Source of the DNA: Azospirillum thermophilum
GTDB lineage: Bacteria; Pseudomonadota; Alphaproteobacteria; Azospirillales; Azospirillaceae
Direction of reading: 5' to 3'
Assembly: GCF_003130795.1 (NCBI RefSeq)
Contig: NZ_CP029356.1
Span: forward strand, 261,001-325,000
Length of the DNA stretch: 64,000 nucleotides
Positions 44,234 through 53,043 of this stretch are shown here, piece by piece (the first letter of the stretch is position 1; each line of letters begins with the position of its first letter). The notes under the pieces were generated by a model. That model did not search any database, was not told the DNA's origin, and saw only the letters and a program-made list of their open reading frames with translations. Made by a program: the position numbers and the translations under genes.

Positions 44234-46768
44234 ATGGCAACGAACCCCGTCGACACGACTTTCGTCGTTAATGCCTCGGGTCTGGCTGCCGGAGGAGTCT
44301 GGCCGCATTTCAAACTGCTTGTCGACGGCACGGTCGTCGGTCAGGCCACGGTCAATTCCACCAACGCCGGTCGCTACACCTTCAAGACGAAGGTCGCCCC
44401 CGACGCCGCTCATAAGATCCAAATCGTTTACGACAACGACTGGCTGTCGACCGACAAGGCGGGCATGTACCGCGACCTGCTGGTCAAGTCGATCGAGGTC
44501 AACGGCAAGACCATCGCTTCCAACAGCTCCGTCGTCAGCTACGACGCGGACGGCCAGGGCGTCCTGTCCGGCCGCGAGCAGCTCTCCTGGGGCGGGTCCC
44601 TGGACTTCGCCCTGACGAAGAGCTACTTCCCGGCTCCGTCGGGCTCCGGCTCGACCCCCGTCCCGACCACCCCGCCCGCCGGGTCCACCGCCATCGTGGT
44701 GAACGCCAGCGGCACCGTCGCCGGCGGCAGCAACGCGCACTTCAAGGTTCTGGTCGACGGCAAGGTGATCGGCGAGGCCACGGCCGCCACCAGCTCGAAG
44801 GACTTCACCTTCCACGCCAACGTCGCCCAGGATCAGGCCCACAAGGTCCAGATCCAGTTCGACAACGACGCGACGATCAACGGCCAGGACCGCAACCTGA
44901 CGGTCAACAAGATCACCATCGGCGGCCATTCGGTGCTGCCGACCGACGGCATCGTCAGCTACGACAAGGGCGCGCTGGACGGCCGCGACGTCGTCGCCGG
45001 CAAGGCCACGATGAACTGGAACGGCACGCTGGTCGTCAACGCCGACAAGTCCTTCTTCTCGCACGACACCAGCCCGACGCCGACCAACCCGCCGGCCACC
45101 ACCCCGAAGATCTCGGTCAACGACGTGACGGTCACCGAGCCCAAGGCCGGCGGCGGCGGCGCCTCGGGCATCGTCGGCTTCCTCCACACCGAGGGCAACC
45201 AGATCGTCGACGCGGCCGGCAACAACGTCCGCCTGAACGGCGTCAACTGGTTCGGCGGCGAGGGCTACAACTACGTGCCGACCGGTCTGTGGGCCGACAG
45301 CTACCAGGGCCACATCAACAAGATGAAGGACATCGGCTTCAACGTCATCCGCCTGACCTACGCCGATGAGATGTTCGAGAGCAGCGCCGTCACCAACGGC
45401 ATCGATTATTCCAAGAACCCCGATCTGCAGGGCCTGACCCGCCTGCAGGTCTATGACAAGATCATCGACTATGCCGGCAAGGTCGGGATGAAGGTGATCC
45501 TTGATCACCACCGCAACGACGGCGGCGCCGGCACCAACGAGCACGGCCTGTGGTACTCGCAGAAGTACCCGGAATCGAAGATGATCGAGAACTGGAAGAT
45601 GCTGGCGAAGCACTATGCCGGCAACACCACGGTCATCGGCGCCGACCTGCACAACGAGCCCAGCGTCTCCGCCACCTGGGGCGGCAACCCCGCCACCGAC
45701 TGGGCGGCGGCGGCCGAGCGCATCGGCAACGCCATCCAGACGGTCAACAAGGACTGGCTGATGTTCGTCGAGGGCACGGAGTGGAGCAGCACGCTGGCCG
45801 GCGTGAAGAACAACCCGGTCGAGTTCAACGTCCCGAACAAGCTGGTCTACTCCCCGCACGTCTACGGCCAGAGCGTCTACAACTTCCCGTGGCTGCAGGA
45901 TCCCAGCTATCCGAAGAACCTGCCGGCGCAGTATGACGGGATGTGGGGCTACATCTACAAGAACAACATCGCTCCGGTCCTGATCGGCGAGTTCGGCGGC
46001 AAGTTCGAGACCGCGGCCGAACGCACCTGGGTCAACGCGCTGATGAAGTACACCAACGGCGACTGGAACCTGGACGGCAAGGCCGACATCGCCGCCGGCG
46101 ACAAGGGGATGAGCTGGACCTACTGGGCCTGGACGCCGGAATCGCACGATGTCGGCGGCCTGCTGAACAGCGATTTCAAGACCGTCAACCAGGCCAAGGT
46201 CGACCTGATCAAGACCGGCATGGCCGGCGTCACCCACGGCACCGGCAGCGGCGGCACGGCCACCACCAACGCGGTGTTCACCGTGAAGCTGTCGGGCGCC
46301 TCGGACAAGCCGGTGACGGTCGAGTACAACACCGTCGACGGCACGGCCAAGGCCGGGTCCGACTATGTCGCCACCAGCGGCAAGCTGACCTTCGCCGCCG
46401 GCGAGACGGTCAAGACGGTCGCCGTGAAGGTGCTGAGCGACAGCATCAGCGAGGGCACCGAGACCTTCAGCCTGAAGCTGGCCAACGCCACCTCGGCCAG
46501 CATCTCGGACGCCAGCGGCACCGGCACGATCCAGCAGGGGTCGAGCGCCTCGACCGCCGAGCTGGCCCACACCGCCGAGCTGAACGAGTGGACGAACGCC
46601 GTCACCAGCCAGCAGCACGCCGCCACCACCGCCACCACCGCCACGGCGGCGGAACTGGCCTCGGCGGGCAGCGCCGCCCAGGACGCGGGCGCCTATGCCC
46701 ACGCCAACGATGCGGCGGCCACCGCCGACCACGTCTACCACGACCCGTCGCTGCTGCACGCCGCCTGA
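44234..46768 (+). CDS. GH5 cellulase-type glycosidase with two CBM60-like modules and a split Calx-beta domain
   Basis: An 844-residue protein. Two CBM60-like modules (about 8-125 and 152-275; FxNDxxxNGQDRNLTVNKITIGG in the second) precede the catalytic part. The GH5 barrel runs about 309-662 with acid/base Glu475 (LHNEPS) and nucleophile Glu586 (LIGEFGG). The first Calx-beta strand (PKISVNDVTVTE) lies before GH5 and the rest (TNAVFTVKLSGAS ... DGTAKAGSDYVATSG) after it. A 70-residue tail (ELNEWTNAVTSQQHAATTA ... SLLHAA) resembles that of the subtilase at 23 kb. No signal peptide is present. It probably acts on an extracellular beta-glucan, perhaps the cell's own polymer. Confidence 0.87.
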   Translation: MATNPVDTTFVVNASGLAAGGVWPHFKLLVDGTVVGQATVNSTNAGRYTFKTKVAPDAAHKIQIVYDNDWLSTDKAGMYRDLLVKSIEVNGKTIASNSSVVSYDADGQGVLSGREQLSWGGSLDFALTKSYFPAPSGSGSTPVPTTPPAGSTAIVVNASGTVAGGSNAHFKVLVDGKVIGEATAATSSKDFTFHANVAQDQAHKVQIQFDNDATINGQDRNLTVNKITIGGHSVLPTDGIVSYDKGALDGRDVVAGKATMNWNGTLVVNADKSFFSHDTSPTPTNPPATTPKISVNDVTVTEPKAGGGGASGIVGFLHTEGNQIVDAAGNNVRLNGVNWFGGEGYNYVPTGLWADSYQGHINKMKDIGFNVIRLTYADEMFESSAVTNGIDYSKNPDLQGLTRLQVYDKIIDYAGKVGMKVILDHHRNDGGAGTNEHGLWYSQKYPESKMIENWKMLAKHYAGNTTVIGADLHNEPSVSATWGGNPATDWAAAAERIGNAIQTVNKDWLMFVEGTEWSSTLAGVKNNPVEFNVPNKLVYSPHVYGQSVYNFPWLQDPSYPKNLPAQYDGMWGYIYKNNIAPVLIGEFGGKFETAAERTWVNALMKYTNGDWNLDGKADIAAGDKGMSWTYWAWTPESHDVGGLLNSDFKTVNQAKVDLIKTGMAGVTHGTGSGGTATTNAVFTVKLSGASDKPVTVEYNTVDGTAKAGSDYVATSGKLTFAAGETVKTVAVKVLSDSISEGTETFSLKLANATSASISDASGTGTIQQGSSASTAELAHTAELNEWTNAVTSQQHAATTATTATAAELASAGSAAQDAGAYAHANDAAATADHVYHDPSLLHAA

Positions 46769-46808
46769 TCCGGCAGGCAGCAGGACCTTCATCCTCGGCA
46801 TGAAGACT

Positions 46809-46841
46809 GGGCCGGCAGCCATCGCTGCCGGCCCTTTTCTT
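46809..46841 (+). terminator. Rho-independent terminator after the GH5 gene
   Basis: A perfect 10-bp stem, GGGCCGGCAG (46809-46818) and CTGCCGGCCC (46825-46834), with a 6-nt loop is followed by TTTTCTTCT. It sits 40 bp past the stop and between convergent genes. Confidence 0.88.
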
Positions 46842-46871
46842 CTGTCCGGAAACGGCGAAAGTGCCGACGGC

Positions 46872-47546
46872 TCAGCCCGGCCCGGCGGACAGGCCGGCAA
46901 CCGGCGGGCCGGGCTCCTCGCCCCGGACGGCGGACAGGCCGCTGCCGGCGAGTGGCGCCGGGTTCGGGATGTCGGGGATCGCCACCTCCCCCACCACCTT
47001 GCCGGGGTTGCCGGTGACCAGCGACCGCCGCGGCACCGGCCGGGTGACGACGGACAGGGCACCGACGATGCTCTCGTCGCCGATCTCCGCGGCGCCGATG
47101 ATCACCGCGTTCGGCCCCACCCAGACCCCGTCGCCGAGCACCGGATAATGCGTGACCCGGCCGGCCGGGGTGATGTCGTCCTTCTGGCCGATGGTGACCC
47201 CGTGGAACAGCGTGACGTTGGCGCCGATGCGGGCGCTGCCGTTCACCACCAGCCCCCATCCGTGCAGGATGCGGAGCCCCGGCCCGACGGAGGTCTCCCA
47301 CGGCAGGTCCATGCCCGCCGCCTGCTGCGTCCAGCGGTGAAGCAGGCGGCTGGCCATGAGGGCGGGACCGCGCAGGACCGCCGGCAGAGCCGCCGCCGCC
47401 TGGCAGAGCCGCAGCGTGAAGACCGGCCGGAACAGCCGGTTGCCGGCCAGCAGCCTCACCACCGGGCCGAGGCCGGAACGCCCGCAATAACGGACGCAGT
47501 CGGCGCCGACCTTGCGGGTGAAGGAGAGGGTCGAATGGTCCTGCAT
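46872..47546 (-). CDS. CysE/serine acetyltransferase-type hexapeptide acetyltransferase
   Basis: A 224-residue protein with a left-handed beta-helix of hexapeptide repeats (LRILHGWGLVVNGSARIGAN, VTLFHGVTIGQ, VWVGPNAVIIGAAEIGDESIV) of the SerA/CysE type. The helical N-terminus is shorter than in true CysE, and such proteins in polysaccharide loci usually acetylate sugars. It is the downstream partner of the flippase gene on the minus strand, 54 bp apart. The C-terminal 35 residues are Gly/Pro-rich and unstructured. Confidence 0.82.
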   Translation of the reverse strand: MQDHSTLSFTRKVGADCVRYCGRSGLGPVVRLLAGNRLFRPVFTLRLCQAAAALPAVLRGPALMASRLLHRWTQQAAGMDLPWETSVGPGLRILHGWGLVVNGSARIGANVTLFHGVTIGQKDDITPAGRVTHYPVLGDGVWVGPNAVIIGAAEIGDESIVGALSVVTRPVPRRSLVTGNPGKVVGEVAIPDIPNPAPLAGSGLSAVRGEEPGPPVAGLSAGPG

Positions 47547-47599
47547 GGGCCGGTCCTCCGGGATGGATCAGGCGAAGCGCGGTGGAGCGGGAGCGGGCG

Positions 47600-49081
47600 T
47601 CAGGCGGCCGGCTGCGGCCGGCGCAGCACCCGCCCCACCATGCGGAACAGGATCGCCCGGTCGGTCCGGCTGAAGCCCGGCCCGAAGACGGCGGCGATGG
47701 CGGCCAGCATGGTCAGGCCGACCTTGGCGGCGACATAGGCGGGGTCGACGGCGTGGCCGAACAGCTCCAGGCTGACGGCATAGGCGATCGCCGCCGGGAC
47801 CAGCACGCCCAGGACCTGCCCCGGATGCAGCGGCAGCTCCTGCGGGCAGAGGCGGCGGCAGACCAGCTCCGTCGCCACCAGCATGAACAGCTCCCGCCCG
47901 ACGACGCCGATGGCCGCCCCCAGCACGCCGAGCGGGCCGATCAGCAGGGCGGCCAGCGCGGTGCCGACGGCGATGCCGCCCAGCGAGATCAGCGGCAGCA
48001 CGCCGACCCGCTTGGTCTTGACCAGCGCCACCTCCGGATGCATCCGCACGCCGTGGAGCGTGTAGGTCAGCACCAGCAGCGGCATGCAGGCGAGCACCGG
48101 CGCATAGTCCGGCGAGGCGATCAGCCACAGGATCTCCGGCGAGATCAGCGCCATGCCCAGCGCCGCCGCCGTCAGCAGGACGATGAAGAAGTAGAAGACG
48201 AATTCCGCCTGGTCGCGGTCGGCGGCGCGGTGCTGCGCCTCGATCCGCGCGACCGACCAGATCTGCAGGAAGGAGGCGGTGAGGAACATGTAGAGCAGCG
48301 TCGCCAGCCGCATGCCGAAGGACAGCACGCCGACCGCCGCGATGCCCATCAGGATGTTCAGCAGATAGCGCAGGACGAACTGGTTGCCGATGTCCAGCAG
48401 CGTCTGCGGCATGAAGGGCAGACCCAGCATCCCCACCCGCTTCAGGATGCCGAAGGAGAAGGACACCCCGTTGGCGGCGAGGATCGCGACGGTCAGCAGA
48501 ACGCCCAGCGCCACGAAGGTGATGCCGTTCGCCAGGAAGATGCCGGCCACCCCCCAGTCCAGCCACCAGACGAACAGCAGGTTCAGCACCAGCAGCCCGC
48601 CGGCCTTGCCGATGGAGATCATCAGGCAGGTGCCGGACCGCCTGTGGACCCGGTAATAGGCGAGCGCCAGCTCGAACACCGTGCTGAAGGCGATGCTGGC
48701 GAAGGCGACGGCCACCACCGCCGCTTCGCCGCCGTTGCCGAACAGCGCCTCGCTGATGCCCAGCCCGACCGGCCAGGCCAGCGCCAGCAGCCCGAGCGTC
48801 GCGCTCCACAGCCCGATCATGGTGGTGCCGACCACGCGGCGGCGGCCGGCCTCGTCCGGATGTTCGAAATAGACGACGGTGAAGGCGTTGATCATTCCGA
48901 TCATCAGCATCACCGCCAGGATGTCGCCGACCACGCTGATCAGCGAATAGACGCCGAACTGCGCCGGCGACAGGACCTTGGTGTAGAGCGGCAGCAGCAA
49001 GAGCCCGGCAGCCCGGTTGACCACGTTGGCGACCATGAAGAGCCACCCGTGCTTGATGATTTGCTCAGCTTCCGAAGCCAT
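47600..49081 (-). CDS. Oligosaccharide flippase (Wzx-type) of the exopolysaccharide locus
   Basis: A 493-residue polytopic protein with about 12-14 membrane segments and the opening IIKHGWLFMVANVVNRAAGL, and LPLYTKVLSPAQFGVYSLIS next, characteristic of the MATE-like Wzx family. It would flip the lipid-linked repeat unit for the polymerase encoded at 51.6 kb. It is on the minus strand, opposite to most of the locus, and is followed by the acetyltransferase. Confidence 0.87.
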   Translation of the reverse strand: MASEAEQIIKHGWLFMVANVVNRAAGLLLLPLYTKVLSPAQFGVYSLISVVGDILAVMLMIGMINAFTVVYFEHPDEAGRRRVVGTTMIGLWSATLGLLALAWPVGLGISEALFGNGGEAAVVAVAFASIAFSTVFELALAYYRVHRRSGTCLMISIGKAGGLLVLNLLFVWWLDWGVAGIFLANGITFVALGVLLTVAILAANGVSFSFGILKRVGMLGLPFMPQTLLDIGNQFVLRYLLNILMGIAAVGVLSFGMRLATLLYMFLTASFLQIWSVARIEAQHRAADRDQAEFVFYFFIVLLTAAALGMALISPEILWLIASPDYAPVLACMPLLVLTYTLHGVRMHPEVALVKTKRVGVLPLISLGGIAVGTALAALLIGPLGVLGAAIGVVGRELFMLVATELVCRRLCPQELPLHPGQVLGVLVPAAIAYAVSLELFGHAVDPAYVAAKVGLTMLAAIAAVFGPGFSRTDRAILFRMVGRVLRRPQPAA

Positions 49082-49838
49082 CCGGCACCCGTTGGGAGTC
49101 TGGAAAGGGAACAGCGCCGCCCGCGGGATGGATCGGCCGGCGGCGCGGGTCGCGGGTCGCGGGCCACCGGCCCCGGCGGGCGCGGCGCCGGAGCGCAGGA
49201 CGCCGGCCCGGTCCGATGATTGGAAGCGGGGCGGAGCCTGTCAATTCGACCTTGCAGCGAAGGGTATTCTCTTCCGTAATACTCGACCTAAAGGTCATCT
49301 CTTCTTCGGACGAGGCTCTGCACCCTTCCGTCTACGCACTCCGGCAGGTCGTGACCCTGCGCGCGCCGGCTGCAAGGCGCAAGGGCGCGTTCGCGCCATG
49401 CGGTCGTACGGAATTCCTCCCCGGTTCCGTTCGGGGATCCGCGGATCGCCTAAGGTCGGACCGGGCCCGGCGGACCTCCGCCGGGGCAGCACGGGCGGGG
49501 AGGCCGGACGGGGAGTGTCCGTTACCCCTTCGGCCCGAAATCGCGAGGCATTCCTGCCGCCAACGGCTGATGTCGGGCCGCTTTCCATCCCCGAACGGCG
49601 ATCCCTTCCGGGGATCCCGCCCCTTCCGGTTTCTCTGGAATATTCGAGGTGCTGCACCATTCGATTTCGCAGGGGTATCGCTGCTGTCCCTCCCGGTCCC
49701 TTAAGATCTGTTGCCGTTCGGCTGCTGCAATCCTAATTCGACTTCAACAACATGCGGCTTTGCTTCCCTGCCGATAATAGAAGGCTGTTACAGCGAACAA
49801 AGGCGGTCAGAAGTGTTCAGGCCCGACAGGCATAGCTG
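49082..49838. other. Long intergenic region between divergent exopolysaccharide genes
   Basis: A 757-bp gap between the flippase and priming-transferase genes, the longest in the window. AT-richer patches at about 49240-49310 and 49640-49800 are the likely promoter zones of the two directions. A CCCTTCCGG motif occurs twice near 49600-49630. I find no convincing gene, terminator or structured RNA; frames here have non-coding codon use. Confidence 0.5.
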
Positions 49839-51362
49839 ATGAGCGACCATCCTCGTGATGATCATGGGATGGCTGGCATTCCCTTCGAACGCATGGGACC
49901 TGCGATGAGCAAACTCGACCCAGAGGTGGTCATCGATATGACCCCGGCCAAGAAAGCGGCTATTCCGCCGCTGGCGCCGGGGTTGCTGCTGGCGCTGTCC
50001 GACGGTTTCGTGCTTGCCCTGGTCGGATGGGTGCTCAGCCACATCCTGGTCCAGGACCCGGCTGACATCGAAGCCGAACTGGGCCAACGGTCACTGGTGA
50101 CCGGCCTGATGCTGGTACCACTCGTTAAGTCTGTTTTTGGAATTTATTCACTCGGCCGCTTCGACTATTTGGAAAGGACCCGGCGGACGTTCCAGGCGGC
50201 GATGCTGTGCTGCGCCGTGCTGGCGGTCCCCTTCATCGTGCTGGACGGGTTCCGGCCCTTCTTCATGGAAGCCCTGTCGGTGGCGCTGATCGGCTTCGCC
50301 GCCACCTATGCCGCCGACCTGATCCTGGTGCACGGGCTGATGGCCAGCGCGCTGCAGTGGCGCACGCCGGTGGTCATCGTCGGGGCGGGGCCCCAGGGCG
50401 CCGCCATCGCCGCCAAGCTGCAGCGCCTGCCCTGGCTCGGCATGCGTCCGGTCGGCTTCTTCGACGACGACGCGGACCTCTGGCAGACGAGGATCGAAGG
50501 CCTGCCCGTCTTCGGCCCGGTCGAGCTGCTCGCCAAGTCGCCCGCCTTCGCCCAGCAGGCGCAGGCCGCCATCGTCGCCGACATCGGCCGTCAGGCGGGC
50601 CGCCAGGGCGTCGAACTGACCTAGCTGGTGCGCGCGCTGCCCTTCAAGCAGGTCTACTGCGTGCTCGGCGAGGGCAATGTCAGCGCCGTCGACGCGACCT
50701 TCCACAATCTGCACGGCTCGCTGGCTCTGCGGGTCAGCGTCCGGCCGCCCACCGGCTACCTGCGCATCCGCCGGGCGCTGGACGTGCTGCTGTCGCTGCT
50801 TCTGCTGGTGATGGTGGCGCCGCTGATGCTGCTGATCGCCGTGCTGATCAAGCTGGACAGCCCGGGTCCCGTGCTGTTCCGCCAGCAGCGCTGGGCCGGC
50901 GGCGCGGCGACCTTCGACCTGCTGAAGTTCCGCTCCATGCACATCAACGCGGAGGAGCACCTGCAGCGGCTGCTGGAGAGCGATCCGAAGCTGCGCGAAG
51001 AGTACATGACCTACCACAAGCTGACGGTCGACCCGCGCATCACCCCCTTCGGCCGCTTCCTGCGCCGCACCTCGCTGGACGAGCTGCCGCAGCTCTGGAA
51101 CATCCTGATGGGCGACATGAGCCTGATCGGACCGCGCGCCTACATGCCGAAGGAACTGCCGGAGGTCGGGGCGTCGGCGGAGGTGATCGGCACGGTCCGC
51201 CCCGGCCTGACCGGCTATTGGCAGGTGTCCGGCCGCCACCGCACCACCTTCCAGGAACGGGTGGCGATGGACGTCTTCTACGTGCGCAACTGCGGCCTGC
51301 TGTTCGACTTCTACATCCTGTGCAAGACGGCGGTGATGGTCCTGAAGGGAGATGGCTCGTAA
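49839..51362 (+). pseudogene. WbaP-type polyprenyl glycosylphosphotransferase interrupted by an in-frame amber codon
   Basis: The frame reads as an undecaprenyl-phosphate sugar phosphotransferase with N-terminal membrane segments and a nucleotide-binding CoA-like domain (VVIVGAGPQGAAIAAKLQ, then GFFDDDADLW). A TAG at 50622-50624 stops it after VELT. The same frame goes on at once with LVRALPFKQVY and a complete PglC-type catalytic domain ([50 protein letters not shown]). GTG 50628 could restart translation and yield the catalytic domain alone (244 residues). One base change from CAG or GAG would create the stop. It should transfer the first sugar phosphate to the lipid carrier. Confidence 0.85.
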
Positions 51363-51386
51363 CCGGCCCGCAGCCGGGCGGACAGG

Positions 51387-51422
51387 CCCCCTTCCGCGCG
51401 CGGAGGGGGGTTTGCCGTTTTT
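51387..51422 (+). terminator. Rho-independent terminator after the priming-transferase gene
   Basis: CCCCC...GGGGG outside and CCGC...GCGG inside form a GC-rich hairpin (51387-51409) with a small internal loop, followed by TTTGCCGTTTTT. It lies 25 bp past the stop and separates the priming transferase from the polymerase transcript. Confidence 0.6.
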
Positions 51423-51591
51423 ACGATTCCGGGGTGCCGTCGCCGATCCGGGTAACCCGGCCGGCACCGGCCTCCTTCGGTCTAACGCGTCCGCCCGCCT
51501 ACGCGGCCGGGGCACCGCTGATCATCTTCACAGTGCGGCGGCCGGAGCGGCGGCCCGGCGGACGACAGGCAAGCAAGCGGAACGGCGGCCC

Positions 51592-53016
51592 ATGAGAGTT
51601 TCCGAGGTCCTGGAAAAGAGCATCACCGTCTTCTGCATCATGGCCTTCAGCGGCACGGTGCTGCCGGTGCTGCTGACCGGCGGCGGCCCGGTGGCGGCCG
51701 ACCAGGAGTCGGCCGGCGCCGCGGTCTTCTTCGCCGGCACCTATGTGCTGATCCTCGGCCTCATCGCCAGCCGGCCGGCCCTCGCCTTCCGCGTGCCGTT
51801 CGCGAGCCCGGCCCTGTCGGCGGCGCTGCTGCTGGCCTTCCTGTCCTCGCTGTGGTCGCTCTACCCGGACATCACGCTGCGCCGGTCGGTGGCCTTCCTG
51901 TTCACGACCGTGTTCGGCATCTATCTGGGGCTGCGCTACCGTTTCCCGGAGATCATGCGCCTGCTGGCGACCGGCCTGTCGCTGCTGATGGTCCTGTCCT
52001 TCATCTTCGTCGTCGCCATGCCGGCGGTGGGGCTGGACCACGAGATGCACCCCGGCGCGTGGAAGGGCGTGTTCTTCCAGAAGAACGTGACCGGCCGCAT
52101 GATGGTCTGGCTGGTGCTGTGCCTGGTCTGGCTCGACTGGCAGGGCGAGGCCAGGCGCTGGGTGACCCGCAGCCTGCTGGCGCTGGCCATGCTGCTGATC
52201 ATCATGTCGCGCTCGGGCACCGGCCTGCTGACCTCCTTCCTGGTGACGGGCGCGCTGCTCTCCACCACGCTGGTGCGCGGCAGCATCCGCAGCTTCATGC
52301 CCACCATGGCGCTGCTGATCGCCCTGCTGGTCATCGCGGCGACCGCCGGCGCCTTCTTCTGGCACGACGCCCTCTACGCCATGGGGCGCGATCCGACGCT
52401 GACCGGCCGCACCGTGCTGTGGGACCATATCCTGCGTTCGGTCGAGGAACGGCCGCTGCTCGGCTACGGCTACGCCGCCTACTGGTACGGCGCCTACGGC
52501 CCCGGCGCCGCCTTCGTCGAGGGCTGGGGCATCAACTCCGCCCACAGCGGCTGGCTGGAGGCGATGCTGGACCTCGGGTTGCCGGGCCTGCTGATCGTCG
52601 TGACGCTGCTCGGCCGGCTGCTGTTCCAGGGCTTCTTCCAGGCCCGCTACGGCGACAACCGGGCGGAGCCCGCCTGGATGTTCGCCGTCGGCTGCGCGAT
52701 GCTCGCCATCTCCATCTCGGAAAGCCTGTTCCTGGAGCGTCATTCGCTCAACTGGATCGTGCTGACCATCGGCGTGGTGCGGCTGATCCAGCGCCAGCGC
52801 TGGGACCGCGCCCGCGCCGCCGGCCGCGGGTCCCGCCACGGCTCCTTCCACGGCCACCCGACCCGGGCCCGGCCCGGCGACCCCGGCGTGCCGCAGGGCG
52901 GGCTCGGCTACCACCCCGTCGTGCCGCGCGGGCCGGCCCTTGCCCGCAGCGCGGCTCCCGCCGCCCCCTTCGCCACCGATCGGACGCCGTATCCCGGCAA
53001 CGGCCGATCCCTGTGA
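51592..53016 (+). CDS. Wzy/ExoQ-type polysaccharide polymerase (O-antigen ligase family)
   Basis: A 474-residue inner membrane protein with about ten membrane segments and the Wzy_C/O-antigen ligase loop region (ERPLLGYGYAAYWYG, then NSAHSGWLEAMLDLGLPGLL). ExoQ-like proteins polymerise lipid-linked repeat units in the periplasm. The last 75 residues are a soluble, Arg/Pro/Gly-rich tail. ATG 51592 begins MRVSEVLEKSITVF. Confidence 0.87.
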   Translation: MRVSEVLEKSITVFCIMAFSGTVLPVLLTGGGPVAADQESAGAAVFFAGTYVLILGLIASRPALAFRVPFASPALSAALLLAFLSSLWSLYPDITLRRSVAFLFTTVFGIYLGLRYRFPEIMRLLATGLSLLMVLSFIFVVAMPAVGLDHEMHPGAWKGVFFQKNVTGRMMVWLVLCLVWLDWQGEARRWVTRSLLALAMLLIIMSRSGTGLLTSFLVTGALLSTTLVRGSIRSFMPTMALLIALLVIAATAGAFFWHDALYAMGRDPTLTGRTVLWDHILRSVEERPLLGYGYAAYWYGAYGPGAAFVEGWGINSAHSGWLEAMLDLGLPGLLIVVTLLGRLLFQGFFQARYGDNRAEPAWMFAVGCAMLAISISESLFLERHSLNWIVLTIGVVRLIQRQRWDRARAAGRGSRHGSFHGHPTRARPGDPGVPQGGLGYHPVVPRGPALARSAAPAAPFATDRTPYPGNGRSL

Positions 53017-53043
53017 CCCTCCTTCGCGACTGAAGGCACGAAC

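Noticed and set aside
44225..47062. Long minus-strand frame opposite the GH5 gene
   Set aside because: Val/Gly/Asp-rich shadow frame with no domain, antisense to a well-supported enzyme.
49216..49736. Overlapping short frames in the gap before the priming transferase
   Set aside because: Several frames on both strands compete, codon use is unlike the neighbours, and no protein family is recognisable.
49878..49895. A sigma54-like TGGCATTCCCTTCGA sequence before the priming transferase
   Set aside because: It lacks the -12 GC element and lies within the likely coding start.
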